Shown: positions 33,591 through 45,502, counted from the first letter of the stretch. The stretch is 64,000 nt of DNA from Teratosphaeria epicoccoides (GCA_021401465.1 JADDMT010000028.1:1-64000); one strand, 5' to 3'. Notes: generated by a model from the sequence alone, not told the origin. Numbers and translations are program-made.

Positions 33591-34325
33591 GTCATGGCTG
33601 AGTCCGTACACCGTCGCTATCGCGATGCCATGGTGGTGATGAAACTCCAGAAGAACGCAAGTCGAATATATTCTGGATGCAACTTGGTGGTGAGTAGTGG
33701 TATGAAGGGTACGATGTGTGTTATGGTCGAGTGGATGTCCCAGGAAGGCGAGCATCCTTGAGCCTCTATTCCGCAGCCGATCAGATTAAGCTTGCCGCGG
33801 ATCTGATTCCGAGCCCGGAGGTCGGCGAGAGCGGATGGCGGCTCGTCCCGCGCCGACAAAACTACATGGAGCACATGTAAACTTAAGACAGATACGAACA
33901 ATATTGATTCCATTGCCACTCAGCCACAGCAAGCCACGAAGTCTCTCTTGCGAGTCTGCTCACTGGTCATGGACCTCTTACCACATCGAGGCAGGACTGC
34001 ACCAGTCCGGGAAAGTTGACATTTGCACCGTCAGAGCCCCTGTATAATCGTGAATGGGGAGGCCACATGTACGACACCGACGGGCCGAATTGCTGCGACT
34101 TTCCCAAGAACGACGAGCGATATGATGCTAGACCGAGGCAAGCTTTTCCTAACAACGCATGATGCCGTTGAAGTCTAGATCATCCCAGAATCCTTCAGCC
34201 TTGCGCGTGTTCCCGTCAGACACACTCACGTCTGCGATGCACGTACCCTGCTTGAGCACATCGCTTCGGTGTCGTCTTCGATTGCAACATGGCCTAAGAT
34301 GATTTTCTAGCAGCAAGTACACGAC
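33591..34325. other. intergenic upstream of the GT90 gene
   Basis: GT90 promoter and the region before the DUF3176 pseudogene. No supported gene. Confidence 0.5.
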
Positions 34326-35539
34326 ACCGTGCCCTGGCAAGGTGCCAGCAAGGCATCCACATCGTACCGGCCAGTGCCAGCCGAGGACGTTGACAGCATG
34401 CACGATGGCCGTGGTCAAGGACCAATCGGTCTCAAAGATGCAATACCTCCTCACGGACACCTGGATGCCCGAAGTTCTAGCAATAAGCCTCAGGGCCGCC
34501 TGTCTCACTGCGATAGCCGCCATTGTACTGGCATATCACGATCAGCCTGCTCCAACACTACCGCATGGCATCACTCTGAACACCGTCATCTCCACCCTTG
34601 CAACGGCAAGCTGGTCATTGCTTCTGTTCGTAGTAGCATCAGGAATCAGTCAGCTGAAATGGTGCTGGTACCGTTATAGCAGGAAGCTGAAGGATCTTCA
34701 GACCTTCGATAGCGCGAGCAGAGGACCATTGGGCTCCGTGGAGCTGTTGATAGCGCTCCGCGCCCGACCACTGGCGTCTATAGGCGCCATCATCACAATC
34801 CTGTCGCTTGCGTTCGACCCCTTTGTCCAGCTTACCCGACACATCTAGCACCGGATCTGTCAACAAACCCAGGCCCAATCACTAGTGGCTCAGCGTTCAA
34901 GTTCGATGGCGCTGCCAACGACTGGCTGATTGCCATTAATCGTGGTCTGTGGACGGCAGAAGGGCAATTTGACCATCGCCCAACCTGGCAGACTGGCAAT
35001 TGCGTTTGGCCGTCATTCAATTCTATCGGATGGTGCTCGCGATGCCGAGATGCCAGATCATATGCCTCACATGCGAATTGCAGTATTGGAATATTCTTTG
35101 GCAGGACTAATAACGTGAACATTACCGCATGCAAAGTCGATTACGGGCATTGCCGCACCATAGTGGTGTACCAGGGCGCGCCAGCCTCTTACTACTATGA
35201 CCCTGCCATCGTAGGGGGTAAAGAGACACGCACGGTCCTGCAAGCCATGTATGTTGCCACGGATACTGTCTGGGCAATCGACACCGTCGGCACGGGCTGG
35301 GCCTCCTTGCCGCCATCAGATAGGACTTACATGGGCGTCCAAATCTCGTCATCACATTCGGACATGAAACTGTGAATTTTCTGAATGCGTCATCATATGC
35401 GGAAGGTCTTCAAATCACAGTGGCAGAAGAGTGTGTGCTGAGCCTTTGCGAAATGGGAATCCGAGTCATCACCGTCAACGGCACAGACAGCACTGACACG
35501 TTGAGTTCTCGCAGTGTCGAAACGCCTAGCATTGCCTAG
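34326..35539 (+). pseudogene. DUF3176-family membrane protein, frameshifted
   Basis: Fungal DUF3176 landmarks occur in order but in different frames: an N-terminal SYRPVPAEDVDS; the first membrane block (TDTWMPEVLAISLRAACL, TLNTVISTLATASWSLLL, SQLKWCWYRYSRKLKDLQTFD, GSVELLIAL, SIGAIITILSLAFDPFVQ); a luminal region with GNCVWPSFNSIGWCSRC; and the C-terminal part (TVAEECVLSLCEMGIRVITV) ending at a TAG. Frame changes are needed near 34400, 34845 and 35350, with no plausible intron at the DPFVQ break. The final hydrophobic segments typical of the family are missing. A recently broken gene fits best; sequencing error at three sites is the alternative. Family function is unknown. Confidence 0.75.
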
Positions 35540-35946
35540 TCATGTGAACCTCCTCGTGTTATGGTATCCTTGCGTCTAGAATACGGATGTATCATGTAGC
35601 AGTGCTAGAAATGAGCGACGCGGATCGGTCCCACCCTCCCGCTTTTAGCGCCCCGCGGCTGCGGGTGGCGGCTCGTATGCAGATCATGTAGGGTGGTGGC
35701 GCTTTCCTTCTCACCAGCGCTCGGACTTGGCAGCTAGACATTTTTCGACTTGGACACGGTGCGACTTGCAATCTGATGATCGAAAAGTCATTGCGCAACA
35801 TTGACAAGATTGATTGAAAAAGCAGATGCATTGCGGTGATTGTTGAATCGATCAAGAGGAGAATTGATGAATGCATAATTCATGTGCACAAACCAGTGCA
35901 AGCACAAGGGCGGGCGGGTGGCAGAGGAGGAGGTGATCACGGCAAG
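35540..35946. other. KRE33 promoter region
   Basis: About 400 bp upstream of the KRE33 ATG. The KRE33 frame extends upstream to 35836 without features; the ATG at 35947 matches the conserved N-terminus. No other gene. Confidence 0.55.
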
Positions 35947-38900
35947 ATGGTGAAGAAGGCGATCGATGCGCGCATCCCCGCGCTCATCCGCAACGGGATG
36001 CAGGAGAAGAAGCGCAGTTTCTTCGTCGTCGTCGGTGACCGGCAGAAAGATGTCATCGTCAATCTCTACCACATCCTGCTGAACCTCGACATCAAATTGA
36101 ACAAGAGCGTGCTGTGGGCGTACAAGAACAAGCTGCTCGGCTTCACGAGTCATCGCAAGAAGCGCGAGAAGAAGATCAGAAAGGAAGTCAAGCGGGGGGT
36201 ACGCGATCCAGACGCCGAGGATCCGTTTGAGCTGTTCGTGAGCACGCAGAATATCCGATATGTCTATTACAAGGAGACGGACCGGATTTTGGGGAATACG
36301 TATGGAATGTGTATACTGCAGGACTTTGAGGCCATCACGCCGAATTTGCTTGCGAGGACGATTGAGACGGTCGAGGGGGGTGGTTTGGTGATTCTGTTGT
36401 TGAAGGGCATGAACAGCCTGAAGCAGCTGTATGCCATGTCGATGGACATTCACTCACGGTATAGAACGGAGGCGCATGGTGATGTGGTTGCGCGGTTCAA
36501 CGAGCGCTTCATTCTGTCTCTCGGCAGTTGCGACGCGTGCCTGGTGATCGACGACGAGATGAACGTGCTGCCAATATCTGGAGGCAGGTCAGTTGTGGAG
36601 AACAAGCTTTCGGAAGAGGATCAACGGACGTCGGTGTCGCAGCGCGAATTGGACGACATCAAAGAGAGTCTGGCAGACACACAGCCAGTCGGCTCTCTTG
36701 TCCAGCTCGCGCGGACGAAAGACCAAGCGCAGGCATTGCTTACATTTGTTGAGGCCATATCAGAGAAGACCCTGGCGAGCACAGTCACCCTCACTGCGGC
36801 TCGTGGTCGAGGCAAGTCTGCAGCGCTAGGTGTGGCGATCGCAGCAGCAGTCGCACATGGCTACAGCAATGTCTTCATCACGTCACCATCACCCGAGAAC
36901 TTGAAAACCCTGTTCGAGTTCGTATTCAAGGGTTTTGACGCCCTGGGCTACCTTGACCATGCCGATTACACCATCATACAGTCCACAAATCCGGACTTCA
37001 ACAAGGCCATCGTCAGAGTCAATGTACACCGAGCACATCGACAGACAATACAGTACATCCAGCCACAGGATGCATATACCCTTGGTCAGGCCGAGCTGCT
37101 GGTGATCGATGAGGCAGCAGCTATTCCATTGCCTCTCGTCCGGAAGCTGATGGGTCCATACTTGGTCTTCATGGCCTCGACAATCAATGGATATGAAGGC
37201 ACTGGCCGATCATTGTCATTGAAGCTTATACAGCAACTTCGAGAGCAGTCTCGAGGACAGAGGGCACTCGATGGTGATCAACAAGCCGCAACCAGATCAA
37301 ACGGTGACAAGGCGACCGACGGCGCATATACTGGATCATCAGCACGATCACTACGAGAAATCACGCTCTCCGAGCCTATCAGATACTCACAAGGCGACTC
37401 TGTAGAGAAGTGGTTGAACAGGCTACTCTGTTTAGATGCAACCTTACCTCGATCATCAAATATTCACGGCACACCTCACCCTTCGCAATGTCAGCTTCTG
37501 CAGGTCAACCGCGACACATTGTTCTCATTCCACCCAGTCAGTGAGAAATTCTTGCAGAACATGATGGCATTGTACGTAGCGTCGCACTACAAGAACACGC
37601 CGAATGACTTGCAGCTCATGTCTGATGCACCAGCGCACCAGTTGTTCGTGCTCGTGCCACCTGTGCGCGACGACACGAACCAGTTGCCGGACATCCTTTG
37701 TGTTCTGCAGGTAGCACTTGAAGGACAGATCAGCAAGGAGAGTGTGCTCAGCTCGCTCTCGAGAGGTCAGAGAGCGGGCGGTGACTTGATACCATGGCTG
37801 GTTAGCCAACAGTTCCAGGACTCTGAGTTTGCATCTCTGAGCGGAGCACGTGTTGTCCGAATAGCGACAAATCCTGACTACGGGAACATGGGCTACGGAT
37901 CGCGGGCGCTGCAGCTCCTCACTGAGTTCTACGAAGGCAAGCACGTCAATCTGTCAGAATCTGACGAGCTTATGTCCGTACACGAGCAAGAGATGGTCCG
38001 CGTCACCGACGCCGAGCTCCAACAGAGCACACTGATGACCGACAACCTCAAAGTCCGCGATATCAAGTCCATGCCACCACTTTTCGCACGTCTCTCAGAG
38101 CGAAAACCGTATCCTCTCGACTACCTCGGTGTCTCGTACGGTCTCACACAACCCTTACACAAGTTCTGGAAGCGAGCGGGCTACATGCCCGTGTATATCC
38201 GTCAAACCGCCAACGACCTGACCGGCGAGCACACCACCGTCATGCTCAAAACCCTCGAAACCGGCTCCAGCGACCCTAGCTGGCTCGGCGCCTACGCCAA
38301 AGACTTCCACCGACGCTTCCTCTCCCTCCTCAGCTACGAGTTCCGCAAATTCGGCAGCGTACAGGCCCTTGCAATCGACGAATCAGCCAATATGGGCATC
38401 AATCTCCTTGACATCTCAGAAAGGCCCAAACCACTTGGGAAAGCAGGCTTAGACGACAAATTCAGCCCCTTCGACCTCAAGCGCCTCGACTCTTATGCGA
38501 ACAACATGCTCGATTACCATGTCATCCTCGACCTGATGCCCGAAATCGCTCGCTTGTATTTCGAAGGCAAGATCAAGAATGATAGCGGGGTGAAGATGTC
38601 CGGGGTGCAGCAGGCGTTGTTGATGGCCATCGGGTTGCAGAGGAAGGGGTTGGAGGATGTGGAGAAGGAGCTGGGATTGCAGACGAGCCAGTTGCTGGCG
38701 ATGTTCGTGAAGGTCCTAAGGAAAGTGTCCATGCACTTTAGGCAGTTGCAGGAAGGTGCTATTGCGAGGGAGATGCCGCATATGAGTCGTGGGCGAAAGG
38801 GTATGCCGGGGGAGGGCGATGGGGAGGGGGCTGTTGATATGGAGACGGAAGATGTGGGAAAGGGGTTGGAGGTGGAACTGGCTACTGCTGGGGCGGATTT

Positions 38901-39147
38901 TGACGAGGAAATGCAGAGGAAGATGCAGGCTGATGATGATGAGGATGGTGATGTGGATGGGGATGATGACTTTGCGGAGGCGAAGAAGGCTGTGAACGCG
39001 GGCAGGACTGAGGGTACTTTTGCTGTCAAATCTGCGAAGAAGAAGGAGAAGAGCAAGAGAAAGGCGGGCGAGGCTCTGGCGGAGGTGCAGAAGGAGGCGG
39101 AGAGGTTGGTGGAGAAAAGGAGTAAGAAGGCTAAGAAGAATCGGTGA
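35947..39147 (+). CDS. KRE33: Kre33/NAT10 RNA cytidine acetyltransferase, 1066 aa, single exon
   Basis: The frame runs from MVKKAIDARIPALIRNG to a Lys-rich tail; yeast Kre33 is of similar length. The order is an N-terminal TmcA-type domain, a RecA-like helicase module with Walker A ARGRGKSAALG (near residue 285) and Walker B LVIDEAAAIP (near 385), a GNAT acetyltransferase core (VVRIATNPDYGNMGYGSRAL, near 640), and a C-terminal RNA-binding domain. The enzyme makes N4-acetylcytidine in 18S rRNA and, with an adaptor, in some tRNAs, using ATP and acetyl-CoA, and is needed for small-subunit ribosome assembly in the nucleolus. An acidic stretch (DDDEDGDVDGDDD) and a basic tail suit nucleolar location. 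Intact and well conserved. Confidence 0.97.
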   Translation: MVKKAIDARIPALIRNGMQEKKRSFFVVVGDRQKDVIVNLYHILLNLDIKLNKSVLWAYKNKLLGFTSHRKKREKKIRKEVKRGVRDPDAEDPFELFVSTQNIRYVYYKETDRILGNTYGMCILQDFEAITPNLLARTIETVEGGGLVILLLKGMNSLKQLYAMSMDIHSRYRTEAHGDVVARFNERFILSLGSCDACLVIDDEMNVLPISGGRSVVENKLSEEDQRTSVSQRELDDIKESLADTQPVGSLVQLARTKDQAQALLTFVEAISEKTLASTVTLTAARGRGKSAALGVAIAAAVAHGYSNVFITSPSPENLKTLFEFVFKGFDALGYLDHADYTIIQSTNPDFNKAIVRVNVHRAHRQTIQYIQPQDAYTLGQAELLVIDEAAAIPLPLVRKLMGPYLVFMASTINGYEGTGRSLSLKLIQQLREQSRGQRALDGDQQAATRSNGDKATDGAYTGSSARSLREITLSEPIRYSQGDSVEKWLNRLLCLDATLPRSSNIHGTPHPSQCQLLQVNRDTLFSFHPVSEKFLQNMMALYVASHYKNTPNDLQLMSDAPAHQLFVLVPPVRDDTNQLPDILCVLQVALEGQISKESVLSSLSRGQRAGGDLIPWLVSQQFQDSEFASLSGARVVRIATNPDYGNMGYGSRALQLLTEFYEGKHVNLSESDELMSVHEQEMVRVTDAELQQSTLMTDNLKVRDIKSMPPLFARLSERKPYPLDYLGVSYGLTQPLHKFWKRAGYMPVYIRQTANDLTGEHTTVMLKTLETGSSDPSWLGAYAKDFHRRFLSLLSYEFRKFGSVQALAIDESANMGINLLDISERPKPLGKAGLDDKFSPFDLKRLDSYANNMLDYHVILDLMPEIARLYFEGKIKNDSGVKMSGVQQALLMAIGLQRKGLEDVEKELGLQTSQLLAMFVKVLRKVSMHFRQLQEGAIAREMPHMSRGRKGMPGEGDGEGAVDMETEDVGKGLEVELATAGADFDEEMQRKMQADDDEDGDVDGDDDFAEAKKAVNAGRTEGTFAVKSAKKKEKSKRKAGEALAEVQKEAERLVEKRSKKAKKNR

Positions 39148-40295
39148 TTGAGATGAAAATGTTTAAGTGGTGGAGTTGGGCCGAGGTGTTTTCTGAGGCC
39201 TGTGTCCTTCGGTCATGCATAGCGTCTGGCGTGCTGCGAACACTATGAATGCGTGTAGAGTGCAGCTTTGCGCTACCACGAATGCAATTCCTTCCGCCTG
39301 CAGGCCGCTGCCACTATTCCCAATGCTAAGACGTACCCTGCAGGTGAAGCAGGCTGGCGTGCAAGTGCAGGTCCCTTCCGGAGGCCTGAGATTCGCCCGA
39401 TCGAGGCGCAAATGTCAGCATTCTTTTATCTCCCTCGCCCTCGATAACAACACACGACTCAGAGCGGGTCGACGACGGCCCTGGCCTTTGGAATGCGCAT
39501 GATGATCAGGCTGCGCATACCTTGTTGCGTTGGCGCCAGAGGCGGATTCTGCATAGGACATGCTCATCGAATGTCCCTGAATGGAAGCTGGCGAGACCAG
39601 TGGGGGGGAGGGTACCCACTCGGGCTGCGCGCACATGGCTGCGGATCGCAAGTCGAAGCAGGAACAGCACAGAGACCACCATCGCCTGTTGATGAGGAAG
39701 GTTCTATGCCTGCTGCTGCTTGGTTGTCGGGCGCCCACTGGTGTGCGAGTTCGAAGAGACGGTTGTGATTCGTCACACAAATTTGATACATCGGCATAAG
39801 AGCAATCACCAGAACGTCTGCAATCTAGCCTTGCGGGAAAGAAAGGAAGGACGTACGCAGCGATGCCTATTTGAAGGCTTGTTCATCTGGCATTGATTGA
39901 ATGCCCGGCATTGTTTCTGGTACGAAGCGTCACTGACGCTCCATCTGACGGCCAAGGTCTAGATCACTAGTGAGAGGTTTCCGCGTCGACTCTTTCAGGA
40001 GCTTTTCGGTTGCCGGGAGCACAATACTGGGTCGGTGAACATGTCGTACAGAGACTTAGAATGCCCGTGATTGCTGTCAAATCGGCCAGTTTCTACCAGT
40101 GCATCACCGGTCGAGCCTGACTACTTCCACGACATCCATCGCACGCCACCACGTATTTCGTTCGACCAAAGCGATTTCCAGCATACCGTCTATGCATTTT
40201 CTTTTCGCTCGCGACCTTCCGCACCACCGAGACGTCTCGCAAAAAGTTTCTCATCACGTGTCACACTACCTCGACACATTAGCACCCCAAACGTC
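39148..40295. other. intergenic with a weak Cys-rich exon-like stretch
   Basis: No gene can be closed. On the minus strand near 39345-39390 a stretch reads PPEGTCTCTPACFTCR with an adjacent GTACGT donor, like an exon of a small Cys-rich protein. No signal-peptide exon was found that joins it, so it is not called. Confidence 0.35.
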
Positions 40296-40638
40296 TCAAT
40301 CGAGTCCCAGCGCGACGGAAAAAGTGATAGGGGAAAGACATACGCAATAATACTTCGTCGGCGGGTTATTCTTCTGAGAGAAGAATTTGCACCCTGTTGA
40401 TGGAGGACCTTTGGTAAGGCCCGGGTCGTCCTTAGAGGGTACGCACTGGCGGTCGTCAGCCACGAGGTGGTAGAAAGGACGCAGCGAGGTCTTCACGTAC
40501 GTTCCACATTTTCGGGGGCCCGGTGATCGATTTACAGAGGTCTCTTTCGCGTGCGTCGGTTTCGTGTACGCAAGTCGCGGCGGTGCTGGTGGTGATTAGG
40601 AGGGAGAGGAGGCCGGCCGTTAGGAGGAGAGGCTTCAT
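40296..40638 (-). CDS. small secreted cysteine-rich protein, 95 aa, 2 exons (effector candidate)
   Basis: Exons complement(40501..40638) and (40296..40445) join in phase 0 across a 55-nt intron (GTACGT..CCAG) with a GCTGAC branch site 10 nt before the acceptor. The N-terminus MKPLLLTAGLLSLLITTSTA is a signal peptide. The mature chain has six cysteines (23, 35, 47, 65, 79, 81), the last pair in YYCVC. No known domain. The start is the ATG that begins the hydrophobic core; upstream in-frame sequence is Arg/Pro-rich and unlike a signal. It lies 0.6 kb from another secreted gene on the same strand. Confidence 0.75.
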
Positions 40639-41244
40639 TTTCGGGCGTGCTGGCGGCGTCGATGCTGGTGATGATGCTGCCCGAGATTCATGAGTGCGTC
40701 GAGCACGGAACGCCCAAGTGGGCCGGCATTGCAATCGTTTTTGAACTACTTCTCAGGTTGTCAGGAACCCCTGCGATACTGTCTCGGCTCCATCAAGGAT
40801 CAGCTTGCGCCGTTCTTGTTGAGATATCTGCCGGTTCGAACCTCACGGCGCCCCTCGAGTGAGCAATACGATCATCGTGGGTTGAGTCTCAAGACTTGTG
40901 CGCGGACGTCTACTCTCTGTGACTGCAGCCTATTTGTTCCGGCATGGCCTCGATCGCTGTCACTGCGGTGTTTTGTGAATCTTGAACATGCACAAGGACG
41001 GGATGGGCAGCTTTCGCATCGAGCAGAGGCTGACCTTCTCGATTGTTCAAGGTAGCCCTGCCTTGGCAGATCCGACGTTCCCGCGTCTCGTAACATCAGC
41101 CAAGATCGTTGGCTGTATCGAATCACGTCTTTCCCTAACGTACATCACATTATTCAGGACAATAATCCTACCCATTCTCGCCCTCATGCCCAGAAACATC
41201 GCGGCATCCTCCACCGTCGTAGGCCTGGCACAACAAGAGCCGTG

Positions 41245-41619
41245 CTATTGGCTCCAGCGTCGACGATTGCACTCCAAAGTGTAAGCGTAGATCCCCTGGC
41301 CTCGAAAAGTACCATCGCAGGTATACTGCGCCGTCCCCCTCAATTTACCTATCGGAGCCTCGCAACGATCATCATTATACACCATAGCCACGCAATTGAA
41401 CCTCAAATTGCCCACACCTTCGAACCCGAAGGTCTTGCCGGTGCCGCCATTGAGGCTGTAACACTTGCTCATAGAATGTTTCCTGTAATATGCGTCGAAG
41501 TCGAAGTTGGCCACGACGGTGCGGTTGGGCGTTCTGCAGTCGTCGTCACCGTAGATCTTGAGGGCGGCGGCGGACGCAGAAGCTGCGAGAGCGGAGATCA
41601 GGAAAGAGTGAAAGAGCAT
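41245..41619 (-). CDS. secreted protein with six cysteines, 124 aa, single exon
   Basis: An ATG-to-TAG frame of 124 codons. The N-terminus MLFHSFLISALAASASAAAL is a signal peptide. The mature part has six cysteines (28, 53, 76, 86, 101, 117), roughly evenly spaced, in a Gly/Asn/Tyr-rich chain (KTFGFEGVGNLRFNCVAMVYND, GTFRGQGIYAYTLEC). The look is of a small beta-sheet, disulphide-bonded extracellular protein. No family recognised. The neighbouring 95-aa secreted gene is on the same strand with no sequence similarity that I can see. Effector or antimicrobial roles would be guesses. Confidence 0.75.
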   Translation of the reverse strand: MLFHSFLISALAASASAAALKIYGDDDCRTPNRTVVANFDFDAYYRKHSMSKCYSLNGGTGKTFGFEGVGNLRFNCVAMVYNDDRCEAPIGKLRGTAQYTCDGTFRGQGIYAYTLECNRRRWSQ

Positions 41620-44059
41620 TTTTGCGTTCCCTGCGGGTCGTGGTTAGTACGTGCATTTGGGTGGATGCTGATCATGACTCACGCTTGGTGACTATCAGTC
41701 TTGGGGATTTGTTGTCCTCTACAAGTCTTGCGGCGGTGTCTTGGTTCGCTGCACGAGAAGTCTCGGCGGTGATCAAGACGGTCGTGATGTTCGTCGCCTC
41801 TGGGTTGGACCGTGTTTGAAAAACGTGGCTTTAGTTCTGGTCTTGCGGGAGGGACAGCGACCTGGCCTTCATTTATGAGCGGCGTCCAGTTCACCAACCG
41901 GCGTCGCCGAGAAGAAGGGCTGCCGACGCCCAGCACAACGTCTTGTACTCATTTCGCGATGCATTGTGGCACTTGTCGTGAACGTACGAGGAGAGATCAC
42001 CGCCAATGATTCCAATGATACAGTTCAGGATCCTGGAACTGACCCAATTGGAGTAATTGGAGTAATGAGTCGGGTTGATTTCCGTAGTTGGATTCAAATA
42101 GTCCTCGTATTCCAGCAGCGATATGGATCAGTCCGGTGTTTGGGCGGTCAAACATCCCGAGCCGTATCAGACGCTAAGTGCTGATGCAAATTGCTGTCGA
42201 AGCACCCACATCGACGCTATAGAGCAACTGACCACTTGACGAGATTGCTCTAAAACGTTTGTCTTATGTTACCCTGAACCTGTCTGGCCGTAGCCTTTTT
42301 ATGCTCCACCATAACGACCAAGCGACTAAGTACTCGTGGTTCACACAGGTCGAATCGGAGATGTTCGGATTTATGTCCTCAAGACCAACCATCCTCTGGA
42401 TCTGACCCGGTTTCTGATTCCAAAAGCCGAACTAATTGCGCAACCGGATAAATGACCGTCAACATCATGGGCTCCTTTGGAGTCGCATCTTGGGCAATAC
42501 GCCTCGACGACTTGATGTACGGCTCATTCTCCACCTGCGAGTCAGAGCGAGGACCACGAGGAGCTCCAAACGAGCGTCATGGAGTGAGTTATCGGTAACG
42601 GCGCAACTTCTCGGTGTAATTTCCCGCTTCTCCCTCAGGCGGTAGATCTCCTATCCAGGGTGAGGTCCTCAGCCGGTAATTGTGGAGGTCATGAATCAAG
42701 ACACGAAGATCGAATATCGCGCAGGCTGGAACGCAGCAAGTGGTATGGCCCCTCCGACGATTGTGATAGGAAAGGATGAGCTCCCCTGAGAACCTGCTTG
42801 ATAGCAATAGCGCCTCGCTGCGAACGGTTACCGAAAACATGGTAGACGCTATCAGTCTGAGCCCACTGTGAGAGATGATGGCGTATCAAGAAGTCTTGTC
42901 CGTGTCGGAGAACCGCGAAGTCAGTGAGTAGATCCTATTGGATCGATCCATCCAAACGACCGGCGGCGCCGGGTTGGGTCTGAGGTCTAGATACAACCGT
43001 GTCTTGATGGGAAGGAGAGGGCAAATGAAGGATTGATCGACCTCTGAATCATCAATTGCAGGTCCAAAGTAACAATCCATATGGGCATGTCGTGGCCAGT
43101 CCACCAAGGAGGACGCGCCGCCGTGTTGATATGAGCAGCAAGGGCCCCCAAGACGTGACTGACCAGTCATCCATCGCTCTGCGGTATCGTCGCCGAGGAC
43201 GCAGTCAGTCCACAGGCGGGAAGGGGCAGTTGGCACTCAGCACAACGTCCACGGGCCACACCGGCGCGAACAACAGTCCCGCCGATGCTTCTTCATGGGT
43301 CCGGCGACCGTTGATGAGGACATGATCCTGTTGTGGATGCGTTGCAAATTCCATGTAATGCCAAGACCAAGCACCGGGTGATGCCGAGTGGCGGCCCGCT
43401 CGCCTGGTCGCGGCTCAAGTTGTTGCCACTCGCCGTTCTGATCTTTCCTGATCTTTCCTCCACTGCCTGTTGCATTCATTATTCATTACCCAGTTGTATT
43501 ACCCAATTGTATTCCGACGGCTTCCAACTCTTGTTCCTGACCCTCAGCAGCACAGGGGCCGAGTGCGGAGAAGCGTGCACGATCGACTCCAACCAGCCGT
43601 TTCATGGGGGTAAGAATATGATGCAGAAACGTAATCATCGTCAGCTTGCGTCACGCGCTCGACCGAGACGTATCGGTCACATGCGGAGGAAGAGGCCTCC
43701 TCTCTCGCGCATTAGCAATGGGGATGTTGTCGACTGGCTGGTGTGGATTGCATGCGATTTCCGATGACTCGACCTGGTCACGACGCTCGCCCCATCTTGC
43801 TGACCAGCATCCTGAAAGAAGAATGCCGCTACGATGGCGGCATCGTGAGTTGCTCGTGTGATGCCTGTACCGCTTCCCGCTATCCTAATCACGATTGCCC
43901 GCTGACGGGCATTGTGAGCAGGCGGCGGTCACGAGCGCCGCCGGGAATCTTATATTTGGACGACAAAGAGCAACATTTCGAAACTCTTTGCAACCTGACA
44001 CGATCCTCAGCGGCTGGATTCCCTAAGGACTAGCAATCGACCTCCGTGGTGTCACAAAG
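41620..44059. other. 2.4-kb gene-poor region
   Basis: No intact gene. Minus-strand frames at 42589-43236 look weakly protein-like, and what reads as one sequence changes frame near 42740, suggesting a decayed gene of unknown family. Confidence 0.4.
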
Positions 44060-45502
44060 ATGCCCATCAACCATCTCCCACCAGAGATCCTTTCCGACAT
44101 TTTACACCAAACTACCAAATTCAATGAGGTTGAAGGGCCGCACTTCACCTATGGACTTTCGCAAGCGCCCTTACCTCGGACTGAAACGAAGCTCACAAAG
44201 TATGTTCGCGGCCCTCTGTCGAGCGAGTCCATGCGCTGGGATGCAACGGCTTCCATCCGCCAGGTCTGCTCATCGTGGCACCAATGGGCATTGAGCTACA
44301 ACCTCGAGCATGTCCACGAAAGAAAGTGGCGTGGCGGCGAGCGCTGGGCGAACTTGGCGCAAACGCGCACCAACTACAGCCTGTACGAATTGATCGATCG
44401 ACCGTCAGGGACTTTCGTCAGACAAGACCCATTTGGGACGCTGAAATCGACAGATCGCTTCTTCCGAGCTTTCCCAAATGCCGCGCAATGTGTGCGACGG
44501 CTCTGGTGCAACGGATTCTTCCTGGAGGAGACTGACAAGCTCATCGTGTCGATCGTAGCAAGCTGCCGGCGGTTGGAGTATCTCAGTGCGCCTTGGACGA
44601 TTTTAAGACGCGCATCGGCAACTGATTGGATCGACTTGCTGAAAAAGAGTACTGTCACAGGCAAGCCACTGTACTCACTGGAGCTCACAGCCCAGTGCCT
44701 TCGCAAAGATCAGAAAGAAGCTCTGGAAGCCGATCAGACGCCCTGCCCGCTCGAAGACCCGCGCGTTGACTTCGGCTCACTGCGGCGGTTGAAAATCTTT
44801 GGCAACACTCTGCACAAGCCCGTATGTGATCGCGACTTGGAGATCATGGCACGCACAGCCACCAACTTGGAATGCCTTGACATTACCAATCTTTCCACGG
44901 TCTCTGTGGCAGGCATGCTCGCTCTCGTGAAGGCCTCGCACAGGACACTCCGAGCCCTCGAGCATTCACCTAGATCAGCGGATGGCTTCTACCACCCGTG
45001 GCCAGGCCATTTGCACTCTGACGAGCACATTTGTGAGCTCTTGACCAGCCTCCCGGAGATGCGAGACCTTTCGCTCAGCATACCCTACATGTGCGCCGAT
45101 GTTTTTGCCAATGAAGACGTCAAATGGACAGGGGATCTGCAAGTCCGCTTTACGGACCTTTGCGGCTGCGACGACAACACCGTGTCTGCTGACCGTGCTG
45201 CGAGGCTCAAAGCCGCCCTGGACAGTGCAAGAGAGCTTATCCAGCACAAGCGACGCCTGTACCACCACCTGAACGTTGAGCTTTTCTTCGCGGGCTGCAT
45301 CTTCTTACCCGCGGATGGACTTGTGCACGGCGATTTCACAGTGGCGGAGATCGGATCCGCGGGTAAATGGCCAGAGATGAAGCATCGCAGCACCCGAGGG
45401 CCCTATGGACAGACCGGAACGTATGGAAAAGAAGAATCTTGGGATGCTGTGAGCGAGCAGGAGTATTTGACGGCTGTACGCAAGGGCTGGGTCCAGTTGT
45501 AG
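44060..45502 (+). CDS. F-box-like protein, 480 aa, single exon
   Basis: The N-terminus MPINHLPPEILSDILHQT is a typical F-box opening (LPxEIL..I). A short helix pair follows, ending SIRQVCSSWHQWALS. The rest has weak leucine-rich-repeat character (LRRLKIFGNTL, LECLDITNL, LTSLPEMRDLSLSIPYM), as in fungal F-box/LRR substrate receptors. Such proteins link substrates to SCF ubiquitin ligases through Skp1. The substrate cannot be inferred. The frame is intact, with an ATG at 44060. Lineage-specific F-box genes are numerous in these fungi. Confidence 0.72.
   Translation: MPINHLPPEILSDILHQTTKFNEVEGPHFTYGLSQAPLPRTETKLTKYVRGPLSSESMRWDATASIRQVCSSWHQWALSYNLEHVHERKWRGGERWANLAQTRTNYSLYELIDRPSGTFVRQDPFGTLKSTDRFFRAFPNAAQCVRRLWCNGFFLEETDKLIVSIVASCRRLEYLSAPWTILRRASATDWIDLLKKSTVTGKPLYSLELTAQCLRKDQKEALEADQTPCPLEDPRVDFGSLRRLKIFGNTLHKPVCDRDLEIMARTATNLECLDITNLSTVSVAGMLALVKASHRTLRALEHSPRSADGFYHPWPGHLHSDEHICELLTSLPEMRDLSLSIPYMCADVFANEDVKWTGDLQVRFTDLCGCDDNTVSADRAARLKAALDSARELIQHKRRLYHHLNVELFFAGCIFLPADGLVHGDFTVAEIGSAGKWPEMKHRSTRGPYGQTGTYGKEESWDAVSEQEYLTAVRKGWVQL

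Noticed and set aside
36141..39056. Antisense frames within KRE33
   Set aside because: Shadows of a long, highly conserved gene.
39163..39411. Possible Cys-rich small protein on the minus strand
   Set aside because: The CTCTPACFTC stretch is suggestive, but no signal-peptide exon or ATG joins to it.
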